Program-made: the position numbers and the translations under genes
In this document: positions 9,617-18,179 of the stretch, piece by piece
Layout of the letters: every line of letters begins with the position of its first letter
How positions within the stretch are numbered: the first letter of the stretch is position 1
Notes under the pieces: generated by a model
What the model was told of the DNA's origin: nothing
The model's input: only the letters and a program-made list of their open reading frames with translations
The model's database searches: none
Assembly (NCBI RefSeq): GCF_030128875.1
Contig: NZ_CP124620.1
Location: forward strand, 1,240,001 to 1,304,000
DNA: 64,000 bases
Direction: 5' to 3'
From: Stenotrophomonas sp. BIO128-Bstrain
Lineage (GTDB): Bacteria; Pseudomonadota; Gammaproteobacteria; Xanthomonadales; Xanthomonadaceae

Positions 9617-10417
9617 ATGATCAGCAGTGTAGGCCCGGTACCGCTTGCGGTCGTGTGGGTGTTGGTGGGTCTGGCCATCGCGATGCTGGTGGCCAGTGTG
9701 GTGCGTGCTCCGGCCATCGAAGGCGTGCCGCGTCCGCGGTCGCTGGTGGTGGACATGCTGCTGCTGGGGCTGCTGGCCGGACGTGCGGCGTTCGTGATCT
9801 GGCACCTGGGCGACTATGCGCAGGATCCCTGGGGCGTACTGCGCATTGGCGATGGCGGCTTCCTGGTGTGGCCGGCGATGGTGGCGGGGCTGGGATGGGG
9901 CGCCTGGCGCCTGCGCCGCTGGCCGTCGCTGCGGCGGCCGGTCGTGGCCGCCGCTCTGGCCGGCGTGCTGAGCTGGGCGGTACTGTCGGCGGGTGCTGGC
10001 TGGCTGCAGCAATCGCGGGTAACGCTGCCGGCGATCAGCCTGACTTCGCTGCAGGGTGAGACGATCGCATTGGCCGACACGCAGGGCACCCCTGTGGTGG
10101 TCAATCTCTGGGCGAGCTGGTGTGGCCCCTGCCGGCGCGAGATGCCGGTGCTGGCTCGCGCGCAGCAGCGCCACCCGGACATCCGCTTCCTGTTCGTCAA
10201 CCAGGGTGAGACCCGCGAAGAGGTCGAGGGTTTCATCGCCGCCGAGCAGCTGACGCTGGACAACGTGCTGCTTGACGAGGCTGCGCTCACCGCCGAGCGG
10301 CTGCAGGTACACGCCTATCCGACTACCCTGTTCTTCGACGGCCAGGGCCGGCTGCAGCAGATCCATCTGGGCGAACTCAGTGCCGCCGGCCTGCAATCCA
10401 AGCTCGACAGCCTGTAA
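9617..10417 (+). CDS. Membrane-anchored TlpA-like thiol-disulfide oxidoreductase with Lgt-like N-terminal region
   Basis: Of 266 residues, about the first 135 form several membrane helices. They resemble the start of prolipoprotein diacylglyceryl transferase (GPVPLAVVW, then VVDMLLLGLLAGR and DYAQDPW) but cover only part of that enzyme. A periplasmic thioredoxin fold follows, with the redox pair C169 and C172 in WCGPC and a cis-proline in AYPTTLFF. It probably passes electrons to the DsbG-like protein encoded 41 bp downstream. A GGCGGAGA ribosome site supports the start at 9617. A similar gene beside dsbG is known from Pseudomonas. Confidence 0.83.
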   Translation: MISSVGPVPLAVVWVLVGLAIAMLVASVVRAPAIEGVPRPRSLVVDMLLLGLLAGRAAFVIWHLGDYAQDPWGVLRIGDGGFLVWPAMVAGLGWGAWRLRRWPSLRRPVVAAALAGVLSWAVLSAGAGWLQQSRVTLPAISLTSLQGETIALADTQGTPVVVNLWASWCGPCRREMPVLARAQQRHPDIRFLFVNQGETREEVEGFIAAEQLTLDNVLLDEAALTAERLQVHAYPTTLFFDGQGRLQQIHLGELSAAGLQSKLDSL

Positions 10418-10458
10418 GGGTGGTCACGTTGTCATGTTCCTTGAATCCAGGAGTCACC

Positions 10459-11280
10459 ATGAAGTTGAAGTCCTCGCGCCCATTGGGCACCGTGCTGGCG
10501 GTCTCGCTGTTGATGGCCCTGGCCGGGTGCAGCCAGGCGCAGACGCCCAGCGCCGCTGATGCCGCGCCGGCCAAGGGCGGTGCCGATCGCCCGGCGGTGC
10601 TGAAAGGCATCGAGAAGCACGGCTTCGAGGTGATCGGCGAGTTCGACGCGCCCGGTGGCCTGCGCGGCTTTGCCGGCGTGGTCGGTGGGCAGCAGCCCGC
10701 GGCGGCCTACGTCACGGCGGACGGAAAGCACGTCGTGGTCGGCAGCCTGTTCGATGCCAACGGCGAGGATGTGGGGGCGGCACCATTGGAAAAGCTGGTG
10801 GCCAAGCCGATGTCCGAGCGCAGCTGGAAGAAGCTGGATGAAAGCGCGTGGGTCCGTGATGGCCGCGCCGATGCGCCGCGCGTGGTCTACACCTTCAGCG
10901 ATGCGAACTGCCCGTATTGCCATCGTTTCTGGGAAGCGGCGCGGCCGTGGGTTGACGCCGGCAAGGTGCAGTTGCGCCACGTGATGGTCGGCGTGATCCG
11001 TGAGGACAGTCCGGCCAAGGCGGCCGCGATCCTCACCGCGCCCAACCCCAGCGCCGCGCTGCTGGAGAACGAACGGCTGTTTGATCGCGGCGGGATCAAG
11101 CCGGCGGCTTCGCTGACCGCGGAGGTCGCCAACAAGCTCGATGCCAATCAGGTACTGATGATCGAACTGGGCTTCCAGGGTACGCCGGGTATTCTGTTCA
11201 AGGATGCCCAAGGCATGGTACAGCGCCGTTCCGGCATGCCCCAGGGCGATGACATGACCGTGGTGCTCGGCCCGCGCTGA
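10459..11280 (+). CDS. dsbG: DsbG-like thiol:disulfide isomerase/reductase, predicted lipoprotein
   Basis: The 273-residue protein has a DsbC/DsbG layout: a signal sequence, a dimerisation region (about 45-120) and a thioredoxin-like domain with the active site C151-P-Y-C154 and a cis-Pro in GTPGILF. The signal ends in a lipobox (LAGC, C24), so it should be membrane-anchored, unlike soluble E. coli DsbG. The family rescues oxidised single cysteines or isomerises disulfides in the periplasm. AGGAG precedes the ATG at 10459. It follows the TlpA-like gene directly, probably as one operon. Confidence 0.85.
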   Translation: MKLKSSRPLGTVLAVSLLMALAGCSQAQTPSAADAAPAKGGADRPAVLKGIEKHGFEVIGEFDAPGGLRGFAGVVGGQQPAAAYVTADGKHVVVGSLFDANGEDVGAAPLEKLVAKPMSERSWKKLDESAWVRDGRADAPRVVYTFSDANCPYCHRFWEAARPWVDAGKVQLRHVMVGVIREDSPAKAAAILTAPNPSAALLENERLFDRGGIKPAASLTAEVANKLDANQVLMIELGFQGTPGILFKDAQGMVQRRSGMPQGDDMTVVLGPR

Positions 11281-11304
11281 GGCGAACCGGGTATCACTGC
11301 ACAC

Positions 11305-11327
11305 CGCGCCGGGCTCTGCCCGGCGCG
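11305..11327 (+). terminator. Hairpin terminator after dsbG
   Basis: A perfect 10-bp stem, CGCGCCGGGC with GCCCGGCGCG, around a TCT loop, 24 bp past the dsbG stop. Only a weak T tract (CTTGGTTTGG) follows. Confidence 0.6.
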
Positions 11328-11377
11328 CTTGGTTTGGGCGTCGTGCGGCCTGGCTCGGATGCGTTGACGCATTCGGC

Positions 11378-11391
11378 TTGATTTGGATCAA
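11378..11391 (+). promoter_or_regulatory. FNR/Anr-type binding site
   Basis: TTGATTTGGATCAA is a perfect match to the FNR/Anr consensus TTGAT-N4-ATCAA. A GCTAAG/CTAAGC element at 11411-11417 lies where a -10 box would be if the site is centred near -41.5, the class II activating position. This suggests oxygen-limited induction of the downstream porin-adiC-adiA genes. Confidence 0.65.
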
Positions 11392-11753
11392 GGCTGAAAA
11401 CGGGGCGGTCGCTAAGCTGCCCCGATGCGCTATTTCATGGATTGCCCCACACGCAGCGGACGTGCGACTGCCCAGTCAGAAAACTGCCTGACAACATTCA
11501 CGGCATTCTCACTTTGCGATTGTTACTCAGGGCGCTGGCTGACACGCACATGCGTGGCTGTCATCAGGGATGAGGGGATCCCGTGCGAGCGTACCCACGC
11601 ACGCGATGCGTCCGCCGGCTTGACCGCCACCGGACCACGCGCAGGCGGAGGTCGCGCGCATTGCAGTGCCGGGCTGCGTGCCGGTTGCCTGCAGCGTCAT
11701 GGACGCCTGCCGGAATCGACACGTGGAACTGTGTACGGTTCAAGGAGGACGTG

Positions 11754-13187
11754 ATGCGTTTGTCTGTATTGACGGTCGCATGCGCGGCAGCACTCGCTGC
11801 GGCGCCGGTGTACGCGCAGGATTCGGCCGCCGCGTTGCGGCAGGATATCCAGACGCTGCGGCAGACGCTGGAGCAGATGGAGAAACGACTGCAGGCGATT
11901 GAATCCGGGCAGCCTCCACCTGCCTCGCCGGCCATCACGACGGCGACTGCCTCCGGTACGGGCGTCACGCCCGCCCCCTTGCCAGCGCCCCTGACGGCCC
12001 AGGCCCAGGTGCCGGGCATGGGCCAGGCGATTCTGCCGCAACGCGATTCCGTTGCCGATCCCTCCAGCGCCGCCTCCCGCCCGGACAGCGCCGCCGGGCC
12101 GACCGATCCCGAACTGAAAGGCTTCTTCGCGATCCCCAATACCGATACGCTGATCCGCATCGGCGGCTACGCCAAGCTCGACGCGATCGCCGATTCGCGC
12201 GCAGCCGGTGACCAGGAACAGTTCGTCACCTCGTCGATTCCGGTCGGCAGTGCGCACGGGGATGTCTCCAACTTCACGCTGCATGCCAAGCAGACCCGCT
12301 TCAGCTTCGAAGCGCGGCGCCCGACCACGCATGGCAACCTGCGCTTCTATCTGGAAAACGACTTCTTCGGCAGCAGCGACAGTTATCAGTTCCGTCTGCG
12401 CCATGCCTACGGGCAACTGGGCAATACCTACGCCGGTTATGGCTATTCCACGTTCATGGATGCCGACAGCCTGCCCGACACCCTGGATTTCGCCGGGCCG
12501 GGTGGGGCGGGGTACCTGCTCGTGGCCGGCATCCACCACAGCTTCGCAATGGGCAAGGGGAACACCCTGACCGTGGCGGCCGAGGATCCGGATACCCAGT
12601 TGAGCAACCCCGCCGAGGGGATCATGCCGGTGGACCAGCTGCCGGACGTCACCGTAACCGCGCGCATGGAGCGTGACTGGGGCCATCTGCAGCTGGGTGC
12701 GGTCGCACGCAGCCTGGGGTACGACGGCAATGCCGGCGATGGCCGGCGCTTTGCGGGTGGCCTGCAGCTCAGCGGCTCGGCCGCGGTGGGCGAACAGGAC
12801 CTGCTGTTGTTCGGCATGCTCGGCGGCAAGGGCCTGGCCCGTTATACGGCCGACCTGACCGGTTCGGGCATGGACGCGGTGGTGACCACAGACGGGCGGC
12901 TGCAGGCGTTGTCGCTGTATGGCGGCTTCGTTGGTTACACCCATTACTGGTCGCCGCTGTGGCGCTCGAACCTGATCTACGGCCAGCTCACCAGTGGACG
13001 CAACGATGCGCTGGCCGCCGATGCGTTCCGCCAGAGCCGCTACGGCGTCTTCAACCTGCTCTGGAGCCCGGCCCCGTCCTGGACGATGGGCATGGAGCTG
13101 CTCTACGGGCAGCTGGAACAGCAGAGTGGACAACGCGGCGACACGATGCGGCTGCAGGGCAGCCTGCAATACAACTTTATCAAGTAA
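11754..13187 (+). CDS. DcaP-type trimeric outer-membrane porin
   Basis: The 477-residue protein has a signal peptide (cleavage after VYAQ, about 23), a short coiled-coil (about 28-52, LRQDIQTLRQTLEQMEKRL), a Pro/Ala/Thr-rich linker and a beta-barrel domain ending in a hydrophobic-aromatic terminal strand (LQYNFIK). The coiled-coil followed by a barrel with GFFAIPNT and IRIGGYAKLD is typical of DcaP/PF19577 porins, which take up anionic solutes. AAGGAGG precedes the ATG at 11754. Together with adiC and adiA it could admit arginine or release agmatine across the outer membrane; that role is inferred. Confidence 0.8.
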   Translation: MRLSVLTVACAAALAAAPVYAQDSAAALRQDIQTLRQTLEQMEKRLQAIESGQPPPASPAITTATASGTGVTPAPLPAPLTAQAQVPGMGQAILPQRDSVADPSSAASRPDSAAGPTDPELKGFFAIPNTDTLIRIGGYAKLDAIADSRAAGDQEQFVTSSIPVGSAHGDVSNFTLHAKQTRFSFEARRPTTHGNLRFYLENDFFGSSDSYQFRLRHAYGQLGNTYAGYGYSTFMDADSLPDTLDFAGPGGAGYLLVAGIHHSFAMGKGNTLTVAAEDPDTQLSNPAEGIMPVDQLPDVTVTARMERDWGHLQLGAVARSLGYDGNAGDGRRFAGGLQLSGSAAVGEQDLLLFGMLGGKGLARYTADLTGSGMDAVVTTDGRLQALSLYGGFVGYTHYWSPLWRSNLIYGQLTSGRNDALAADAFRQSRYGVFNLLWSPAPSWTMGMELLYGQLEQQSGQRGDTMRLQGSLQYNFIK

Positions 13188-13238
13188 CTCCCAACGCCCG
13201 GCATGACCGGGTCCCTGCCTGGCAAAGGAGCAAGCGTC

Positions 13239-14588
13239 ATGGCAAAAGCGAAGAAGATCGGGGTGGTCGGTGCCACCTTCCTGGTGGCCGGCAACATGAT
13301 GGGGTCGGGGGTGTTCCTGTTGCCCTCCAGCCTGGCCAAGATCGGCACGGCCTCGATCTGGGGTTGGCTGATCACCACCGCCGGCGCGCTGCTGCTGGCC
13401 TTCGTGTTTGCCAAGCTCGGCAAGCTGGCGCCCAAGGCCGGTGGTCCCTATGCCTACGCCAGGGACTGGTTCGGCCCCTACATGGGTTTCCAGACCAACA
13501 CCATCTACTGGTTCGCCAACTGGATCGGCAACGTCGCCATCCCGATCGCGGCAGTCGGCTACTTCAGCTACTTCTTCCCGATCCTGTCCGAGCCGTTGCC
13601 GCGCTGCATCGCGGTGCTGGCGCTGGTCTGGGCGTTGAGCTTCGCCAACGTGATCGGCCCCTCGTTCGTGAGCAAGCTGCAGACGGTGACCACCAGCTTT
13701 GCGCTGGTGCCGATCCTGGGCATCGCGATCTTCGGCTGGTTCTTCTTCGACCCGACCATCTTCAAGGGGGCGTACAACGTTTCCGGGGAGTCCAACTTCG
13801 GCGCGATCTCCAGTGCCGCCGCGTTAACCCTGTGGGCCTTCATCGGCGTGGAATCGGCCTCGGTGACTGCCGGCGTGGTCGAGAACCCGGAGAAGAACGT
13901 GGCGCGCGCGACGCTGGGCGGCGTGTTCCTGGCTGCGATCGCCTACATCGCCAGCTCCTCGGTGATCATGGGCATGGTGCCCAATGGCGACCTGCAGGTC
14001 TCCGATGCGCCGTTCGCGCTGGCCGCGGCCAATGCGGTCGGTGGCTGGGGCGGGGCGCTGGTGAGCCTGTGCGCCTTCGTGGGCGCGGCCGGCTCGCTTG
14101 GTGGCTGGATCCTGCTGACCGCGCAGAGTGCCAAGGCGGCCTCCGATGACGGCCTGTTCCCGAGCATCTTCAGCAAGACCAACAAGGACGACGTACCGGT
14201 CAAGGGCGTGCTGATCGTGGCGGTGCTGATGACCCTGGCGGTGCTGGTCACCTCCACCTCCAAGACCGCCTCGGCCCAGTTCGATGTGATCACCTCGGCG
14301 GCGGTGGTGCTGACCCTGCTGCCGTACATCTACTCCTGCGTGGCCTGCTACTTCGTGGTCGAGCGCTCGCACACGCTGGTGCACACCGGCGCGTTCTGGC
14401 TGCTGACCAGCGTCACCGTTGTGTACTGCCTGTGGGCGATCTTCGGGTCGGCCGGCAACATCGTGCAGTACGCCTTCCTGTTCGTGCTGTTCATCACGGT
14501 GTTCTACCCGTTCTTCAGCGAGGAGCGCCGCCGCCAGCGCGGCCAGCTGCCCGCGCTCGACGCCGCCGTCCGCACGACGCTTTCGTGA
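13239..14588 (+). CDS. adiC: Arginine:agmatine antiporter (AdiC-like APC transporter)
   Basis: The 449-residue, 12-helix APC transporter is strikingly AdiC-like. It has the substrate-binding GSGVFLLP in helix 1, GGPYAYAR, a LWAFIGVESASV segment around the gating tryptophan of helix 6, and SLGGWILL carrying the helix 8 tryptophan. AdiC swaps external arginine for internal agmatine and so exports protons in acid. An AAAGGAG ribosome site supports the start. It lies 51 bp after the porin and 21 bp before the decarboxylase. Lysine or ornithine antiport (CadB/PotE) is less likely given the AdiC signatures. Confidence 0.87.
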   Translation: MAKAKKIGVVGATFLVAGNMMGSGVFLLPSSLAKIGTASIWGWLITTAGALLLAFVFAKLGKLAPKAGGPYAYARDWFGPYMGFQTNTIYWFANWIGNVAIPIAAVGYFSYFFPILSEPLPRCIAVLALVWALSFANVIGPSFVSKLQTVTTSFALVPILGIAIFGWFFFDPTIFKGAYNVSGESNFGAISSAAALTLWAFIGVESASVTAGVVENPEKNVARATLGGVFLAAIAYIASSSVIMGMVPNGDLQVSDAPFALAAANAVGGWGGALVSLCAFVGAAGSLGGWILLTAQSAKAASDDGLFPSIFSKTNKDDVPVKGVLIVAVLMTLAVLVTSTSKTASAQFDVITSAAVVLTLLPYIYSCVACYFVVERSHTLVHTGAFWLLTSVTVVYCLWAIFGSAGNIVQYAFLFVLFITVFYPFFSEERRRQRGQLPALDAAVRTTLS

Positions 14589-14609
14589 TATTGCCCCAGG
14601 AGAATCCCT

Positions 14610-16898
14610 GTGTACTTCAAGTCCCTTGATTACCCGATCATCGTCATCGACGACGACTACGAATCCCCGCGCATCGGCGGCATCCTGATCCGTGCGCTGG
14701 TGGACGAGCTGCGCAAGAATGACCAGCGCGTGCTGTGCGGCCTGACCCTGGCCGATGCCCAGGCCGGCGCGCGCACCTACGTGGCCGCCTCGGCGGTGCT
14801 GATCTCCATCGACGGCACCGAGGAGAACCCGGAGCAGTTCCAGCGCCTGCTGGGCTTCCTGCGCGAGCAGACCGCGCGCCGCGCGAACCTGCCGGTGTTC
14901 CTGTACGGCGAGCGCCGCACCATCGAGAAGGTGCCGAGCAAGCTGCTCAAGTTCGTGCACGGCTACATCTTCCTGTTCGAAGACACCAAGAGCTTCATCT
15001 CGCGGCAGGTGATGCGGGCGGCCGAAGACTACATGGCCAATCTGCTGCCACCGTTCTTCAAGGCCCTGATCCACCACACCGCCGAGTCCAATTACTCCTG
15101 GCACACGCCTGGCCATGCCGGCGGCGTGGCGTTTACCAAATCACCGGTAGGCCGTGCGTTCCACCAGTTCTACGGCGAGAACACGCTGCGCAGCGACCTG
15201 TCGATCTCGGTGCCGGAGCTGGGCTCGCTGCTCGACCACACCGGCCCGATCAAGGAGGCCGAGAACGAGGCGGCGCGCAACTTCGGCGCCGACCACACCT
15301 TCTTCGTCACCAATGGCACCTCGACCGCCAACAAGATCGTCTGGCACGGGACCGTGGGGCGGGGCGACGTGGTCTTCGTCGACCGCAACTGCCACAAGTC
15401 GCTGCTGCACGCGCTGATCATGACCGGCGGCGTCCCGGTGTACTTCACCCCCAGCCGCAACGCGCACGGCATCATTGGCCCGATCAGCCTGGACCAGTTC
15501 ACGCCCGAGTCGCTGCAGCAGGCCATCGCCGCCAACCCGCTGGCCAGCAAGGCCTACAAGGCCGGCTCCAAGCCGCGCATCGCGGTGGTCACCAATTCGA
15601 CCTATGACGGGCTGTGCTACAACGCCGAAAAGATCGCCGAGGAAATCGGCAGCGCGGTCGATTTCCTGCATTTCGACGAAGCCTGGTATGCCTATGCCGC
15701 GTTCCATCCGTTCTATGAGAACCATTACGGCATGGCCAAGGGCAAGCCGCGCGAGCAGGATGCGATCATCTTCACCACGCACTCCACGCACAAGCTGCTG
15801 GCCGCGTTCTCGCAGGCCTCGATGATCCACGTGCGCAACGCCGCGACCCAGGCGCTGGATGCCGAACGCTTCAACGAAGCCTTCATGATGCACACCACCA
15901 CCAGCCCGCATTACGGCGTGATCGCCGCGTGCGATGTGGCCTCCAAGATGATGGAAGGCGCCGCTGGCGAGTCGCTCGTGCAGGAGATGCACGACGAGGC
16001 GATTGCCTTCCGCCGCGCGATGCTGCATGTGCGTGAGGATCTGGGCCGCGACGACTGGTGGTTCAGCGTGTGGCAGCCGGACAAGCTGGAACGTTCGCTG
16101 GCCAAGGGCGATGCGCCGGCCCCGATGGTGGCCAAGCGCAGCGAGTGGTACCTGCAGCCGGACGCGCACTGGCATGGCTTCGATGGCCTGGTGGACGACT
16201 ACGTGCTGATCGACCCGATCAAGGTGACCCTGCTCACGCCGGGGCTCTCGATGGACGGCGAGATGGGCCAGCGCGGCATTCCGGCCGCAGTGCTGAGCAA
16301 GTTCCTGTGGACCCGCGGCATCACGGTGGAGAAGACCAACCTGTACTCGGTGCTGTTCCTGTTCTCGATGGGCATCACCAAGGGCAAGTGGAGCACCCTG
16401 GTCACCGAGCTGATGGCCTTCAAGGAGCTCTACGACAGCAATGCGCCGCTGACCCGCGCACTGCCGCAGCTGGCGGCCGAGTTCCCGATCGCCTACGCCG
16501 GGTGGGGCCTGCGTGACCTCTGCGATGCGCTGCATGCCTTCAACGGCGAGTTCGGCGTGGCCGAAGTGATGCGCGCCATGTACGTGGATCTGCCCGAGCC
16601 GGTGATGACGCCCGCCGAAGCCTATGACCATCTGGTCCGCGGCCAGATCGAACGGGTCGACATCGAACAGATCAGCGGCCGCATCGCCGGCACCATGCTG
16701 GTGCCGTACCCGCCGGGCATCCCGACCATCATGCCGGGCGAGCGATTCGGCGCCAGCGATGAGCCGATCATCCAGTCGCTGCGGATCGCCCGTGAGCAGA
16801 ACGCGCGCTTCCCGGGCTTCGAGTCGGATGTGCACGGGCTTATCATCGACACCGACGGCGATGCGCCGAGCTACAAGGTGGAGGTGCTGAAGGTCTGA
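14610..16898 (+). CDS. adiA: Biodegradative arginine decarboxylase (AdiA-like)
   Basis: The 762-residue PLP enzyme matches the fold-type I Orn/Lys/Arg decarboxylases. A receiver-like wing domain (about 1-130) is followed by the PLP domain with H354-F-D356 (HFDEAWY) and the Schiff-base K395 in STHKLLAAFSQ, then the C-terminal domain. Its length is closer to AdiA (756) than to CadA (715). It turns arginine into agmatine and CO2 and consumes a proton. The GTG start at 14610 has AGGAG upstream. With adiC it forms an acid-resistance or arginine-use unit. Lysine or ornithine specificity cannot be excluded from sequence alone. Confidence 0.87.
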   Translation: MYFKSLDYPIIVIDDDYESPRIGGILIRALVDELRKNDQRVLCGLTLADAQAGARTYVAASAVLISIDGTEENPEQFQRLLGFLREQTARRANLPVFLYGERRTIEKVPSKLLKFVHGYIFLFEDTKSFISRQVMRAAEDYMANLLPPFFKALIHHTAESNYSWHTPGHAGGVAFTKSPVGRAFHQFYGENTLRSDLSISVPELGSLLDHTGPIKEAENEAARNFGADHTFFVTNGTSTANKIVWHGTVGRGDVVFVDRNCHKSLLHALIMTGGVPVYFTPSRNAHGIIGPISLDQFTPESLQQAIAANPLASKAYKAGSKPRIAVVTNSTYDGLCYNAEKIAEEIGSAVDFLHFDEAWYAYAAFHPFYENHYGMAKGKPREQDAIIFTTHSTHKLLAAFSQASMIHVRNAATQALDAERFNEAFMMHTTTSPHYGVIAACDVASKMMEGAAGESLVQEMHDEAIAFRRAMLHVREDLGRDDWWFSVWQPDKLERSLAKGDAPAPMVAKRSEWYLQPDAHWHGFDGLVDDYVLIDPIKVTLLTPGLSMDGEMGQRGIPAAVLSKFLWTRGITVEKTNLYSVLFLFSMGITKGKWSTLVTELMAFKELYDSNAPLTRALPQLAAEFPIAYAGWGLRDLCDALHAFNGEFGVAEVMRAMYVDLPEPVMTPAEAYDHLVRGQIERVDIEQISGRIAGTMLVPYPPGIPTIMPGERFGASDEPIIQSLRIAREQNARFPGFESDVHGLIIDTDGDAPSYKVEVLKV

Positions 16899-16926
16899 CG
16901 CCTGCGCGCAGGACCCTCGGCCAGCG

Positions 16927-17829
16927 ATGGATACAGCACGCGAGCAGCGGGTCCTCAAATTCTCCATCGGGGTGACGATGGCGGTCAGCGCCATCGGCTT
17001 CATCGGTGGCCTGCTGGTGGGATCGCAGGCCATCCTGTTCGATGGCGTCTACAGCCTGGTGGACGTGGCGCTGACCCTGGTGGCGCTGTCGGTACTGCGG
17101 CTGGTGGCGCGGGAAGAAAGCCCGCGCTTCCAGTATGGCTACTGGCACCTGGAGCCGATGGTGGAGGCGCTTGGCGGGGCGATCCTGTCGCTGGCCTGCA
17201 TCTATGCGCTGGCCAACTCGGTGATCGGGCTGACCACGGGCGGGCATGAGGTCAAGGCCGGGCCTGCGCTGCTGTGGGCGGCCCTGCTGTGCGTGAGCAA
17301 CCTGGCGATGGCGGCCTTCGTGCGCACCCGCGCGATGCAGCTGCACTCGGCGCTGCTGTGGCTGGACGTGCGGGCCTGGCTGCTCAGCGGCATGATGAGC
17401 CTGGCGGTGGTGCTGGCGTTTGCGATCGCGCTGTTGCTGCGCGATGGCGAGCATGCGCACTGGATACCCTATCTGGATCCGCTGGTGCTGGCCGCGATCA
17501 GCGTGGCGGTACTACCCGTACCGTTGCGCAGTGCATGGAAGGCCATGCGCGAAGTGCTGCAGGTGGCGCCTGATACGCTGGATGCGCGCGTGCAGGCGGT
17601 GATGAAGGACTTCGTCGCCGAGCACGGCTATCTGGATTTCACCAGCCACGTGGCCAAGATGGGCCGCATGCGATTCGTGGAGATCCACATCCTCACCCAC
17701 CCGGAGACGGTGATCGGCAACATCGGCAATGTGGACCGGCTGCGTGATGAGATCGCCGAGCGCCTGGATGCGCGCGGCAGTGAGTTCTGGCTGACCATCG
17801 ATTTCACCGCCGATCCGGCCTGGACCTGA
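16927..17829 (+). CDS. CDF-family cation transporter with non-canonical metal site
   Basis: This 300-residue membrane protein has about six helices and a C-terminal cytoplasmic ferredoxin-like domain (about 215-295), as in cation diffusion facilitators. The core site is unusual. Helix 2 reads Y42-S-L-V-D46 and helix 5 reads D147-V-R-A-W151, in place of the usual H/DxxxD pairs, so zinc is doubtful. It begins 28 bp after adiA and may be co-transcribed. A role in cation or polyamine balance next to arginine decarboxylation is only a guess. Confidence 0.75.
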   Translation: MDTAREQRVLKFSIGVTMAVSAIGFIGGLLVGSQAILFDGVYSLVDVALTLVALSVLRLVAREESPRFQYGYWHLEPMVEALGGAILSLACIYALANSVIGLTTGGHEVKAGPALLWAALLCVSNLAMAAFVRTRAMQLHSALLWLDVRAWLLSGMMSLAVVLAFAIALLLRDGEHAHWIPYLDPLVLAAISVAVLPVPLRSAWKAMREVLQVAPDTLDARVQAVMKDFVAEHGYLDFTSHVAKMGRMRFVEIHILTHPETVIGNIGNVDRLRDEIAERLDARGSEFWLTIDFTADPAWT

Positions 17830-17908
17830 TCGATCCCTGACCGCGCGATCACGACCGTCCAGCATCGCAGTGGCGCGAAGACGGCAGGTGACGACCCCTG
17901 GGCGGGCC

Positions 17909-17952
17909 TGCACAGTGCTATACGAAACGTATATGATGTGTATATACCGTAT
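17909..17952 (+). promoter_or_regulatory. Promoter with TATAC-repeat operator for parD-like/map
   Basis: TGCACA (17909-17914) and TATGAT (17932-17937) are 17 bp apart. Overlapping inverted repeats cover the -10: TATAC-N5-GTATA (17919-17933) and GTATAT-N7-ATATAC (17929-17947), with a further CGTAT. Such A/T palindromes in a GC-rich genome are what an autoregulating ribbon-helix-helix antitoxin would bind. Confidence 0.6.
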
Positions 17953-17966
17953 GAGAGGGGTTGCCC

Positions 17967-18179
17967 ATGGGCATCGTGAACATCGACGACGAACTGCACG
18001 ACAACCTGCGCCGCGCCAGCGGCGTCTCGGGCCGCTCGATCAATGCCCAGGCCGGTTTCTGGATCAAGATCGGCATGCTGTGCGAAATGAATCCCGGCTC
18101 GACCTATCAGGAGATCGTCAACCGTGAACTGCGAGCCGCAGGGGTTGAACCCGGCGCACTGCGGGTGGCCGAAGCATGA
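17967..18179 (+). CDS. ParD-like antitoxin-family protein
   Basis: This 70-residue protein has a ribbon-helix-helix pattern at its start (MGIVNIDDELHDNLRRASG, then GRSINAQAGFWIKIG), matching the ParD_like family. Such proteins bind DNA as dimers and, in classical pairs, neutralise a toxin. No RelE/ParE-type toxin is adjacent; the partner gene is a methionine aminopeptidase joined by an ATGA overlap (18176-18179). The ATG at 17967 is preferred over an in-frame TTG at 17961, with GAGGGG upstream. It probably represses its own promoter through the TATAC repeats. Confidence 0.8.
   Translation: MGIVNIDDELHDNLRRASGVSGRSINAQAGFWIKIGMLCEMNPGSTYQEIVNRELRAAGVEPGALRVAEA

Larger units (their letters stand above)
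11281..11753. other. 473-bp non-coding interval: terminator, FNR-type box, long leader
   Basis: This stretch holds a hairpin terminator after dsbG and an FNR/Anr-type box. If transcription begins near 11426 it also holds a leader of roughly 330 nt before the porin gene. Small hairpins such as CACGC-ACAT-GCGTG near 11548 occur in the leader. I see no supported gene; the open frames here have poor codon patterns and no good ribosome site. Confidence 0.6.

Noticed and set aside
11583..11753. A 57-residue N-terminal extension of the porin
   Set aside because: It is Arg-rich and would bury the clear signal peptide that begins at 11754 behind AAGGAGG.
11425..11754. A 109-codon open frame in the leader of the porin gene
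   Set aside because: It has no ribosome site, a Cys/Arg-rich non-protein-like composition and no start context. It is better explained as the untranslated leader.
15141..17033. A 630-codon minus-strand open frame across adiA
   Set aside because: It lies opposite a complete decarboxylase with a visible PLP lysine. The product is low-complexity His/Arg/Gly-rich, as usual for antisense frames.
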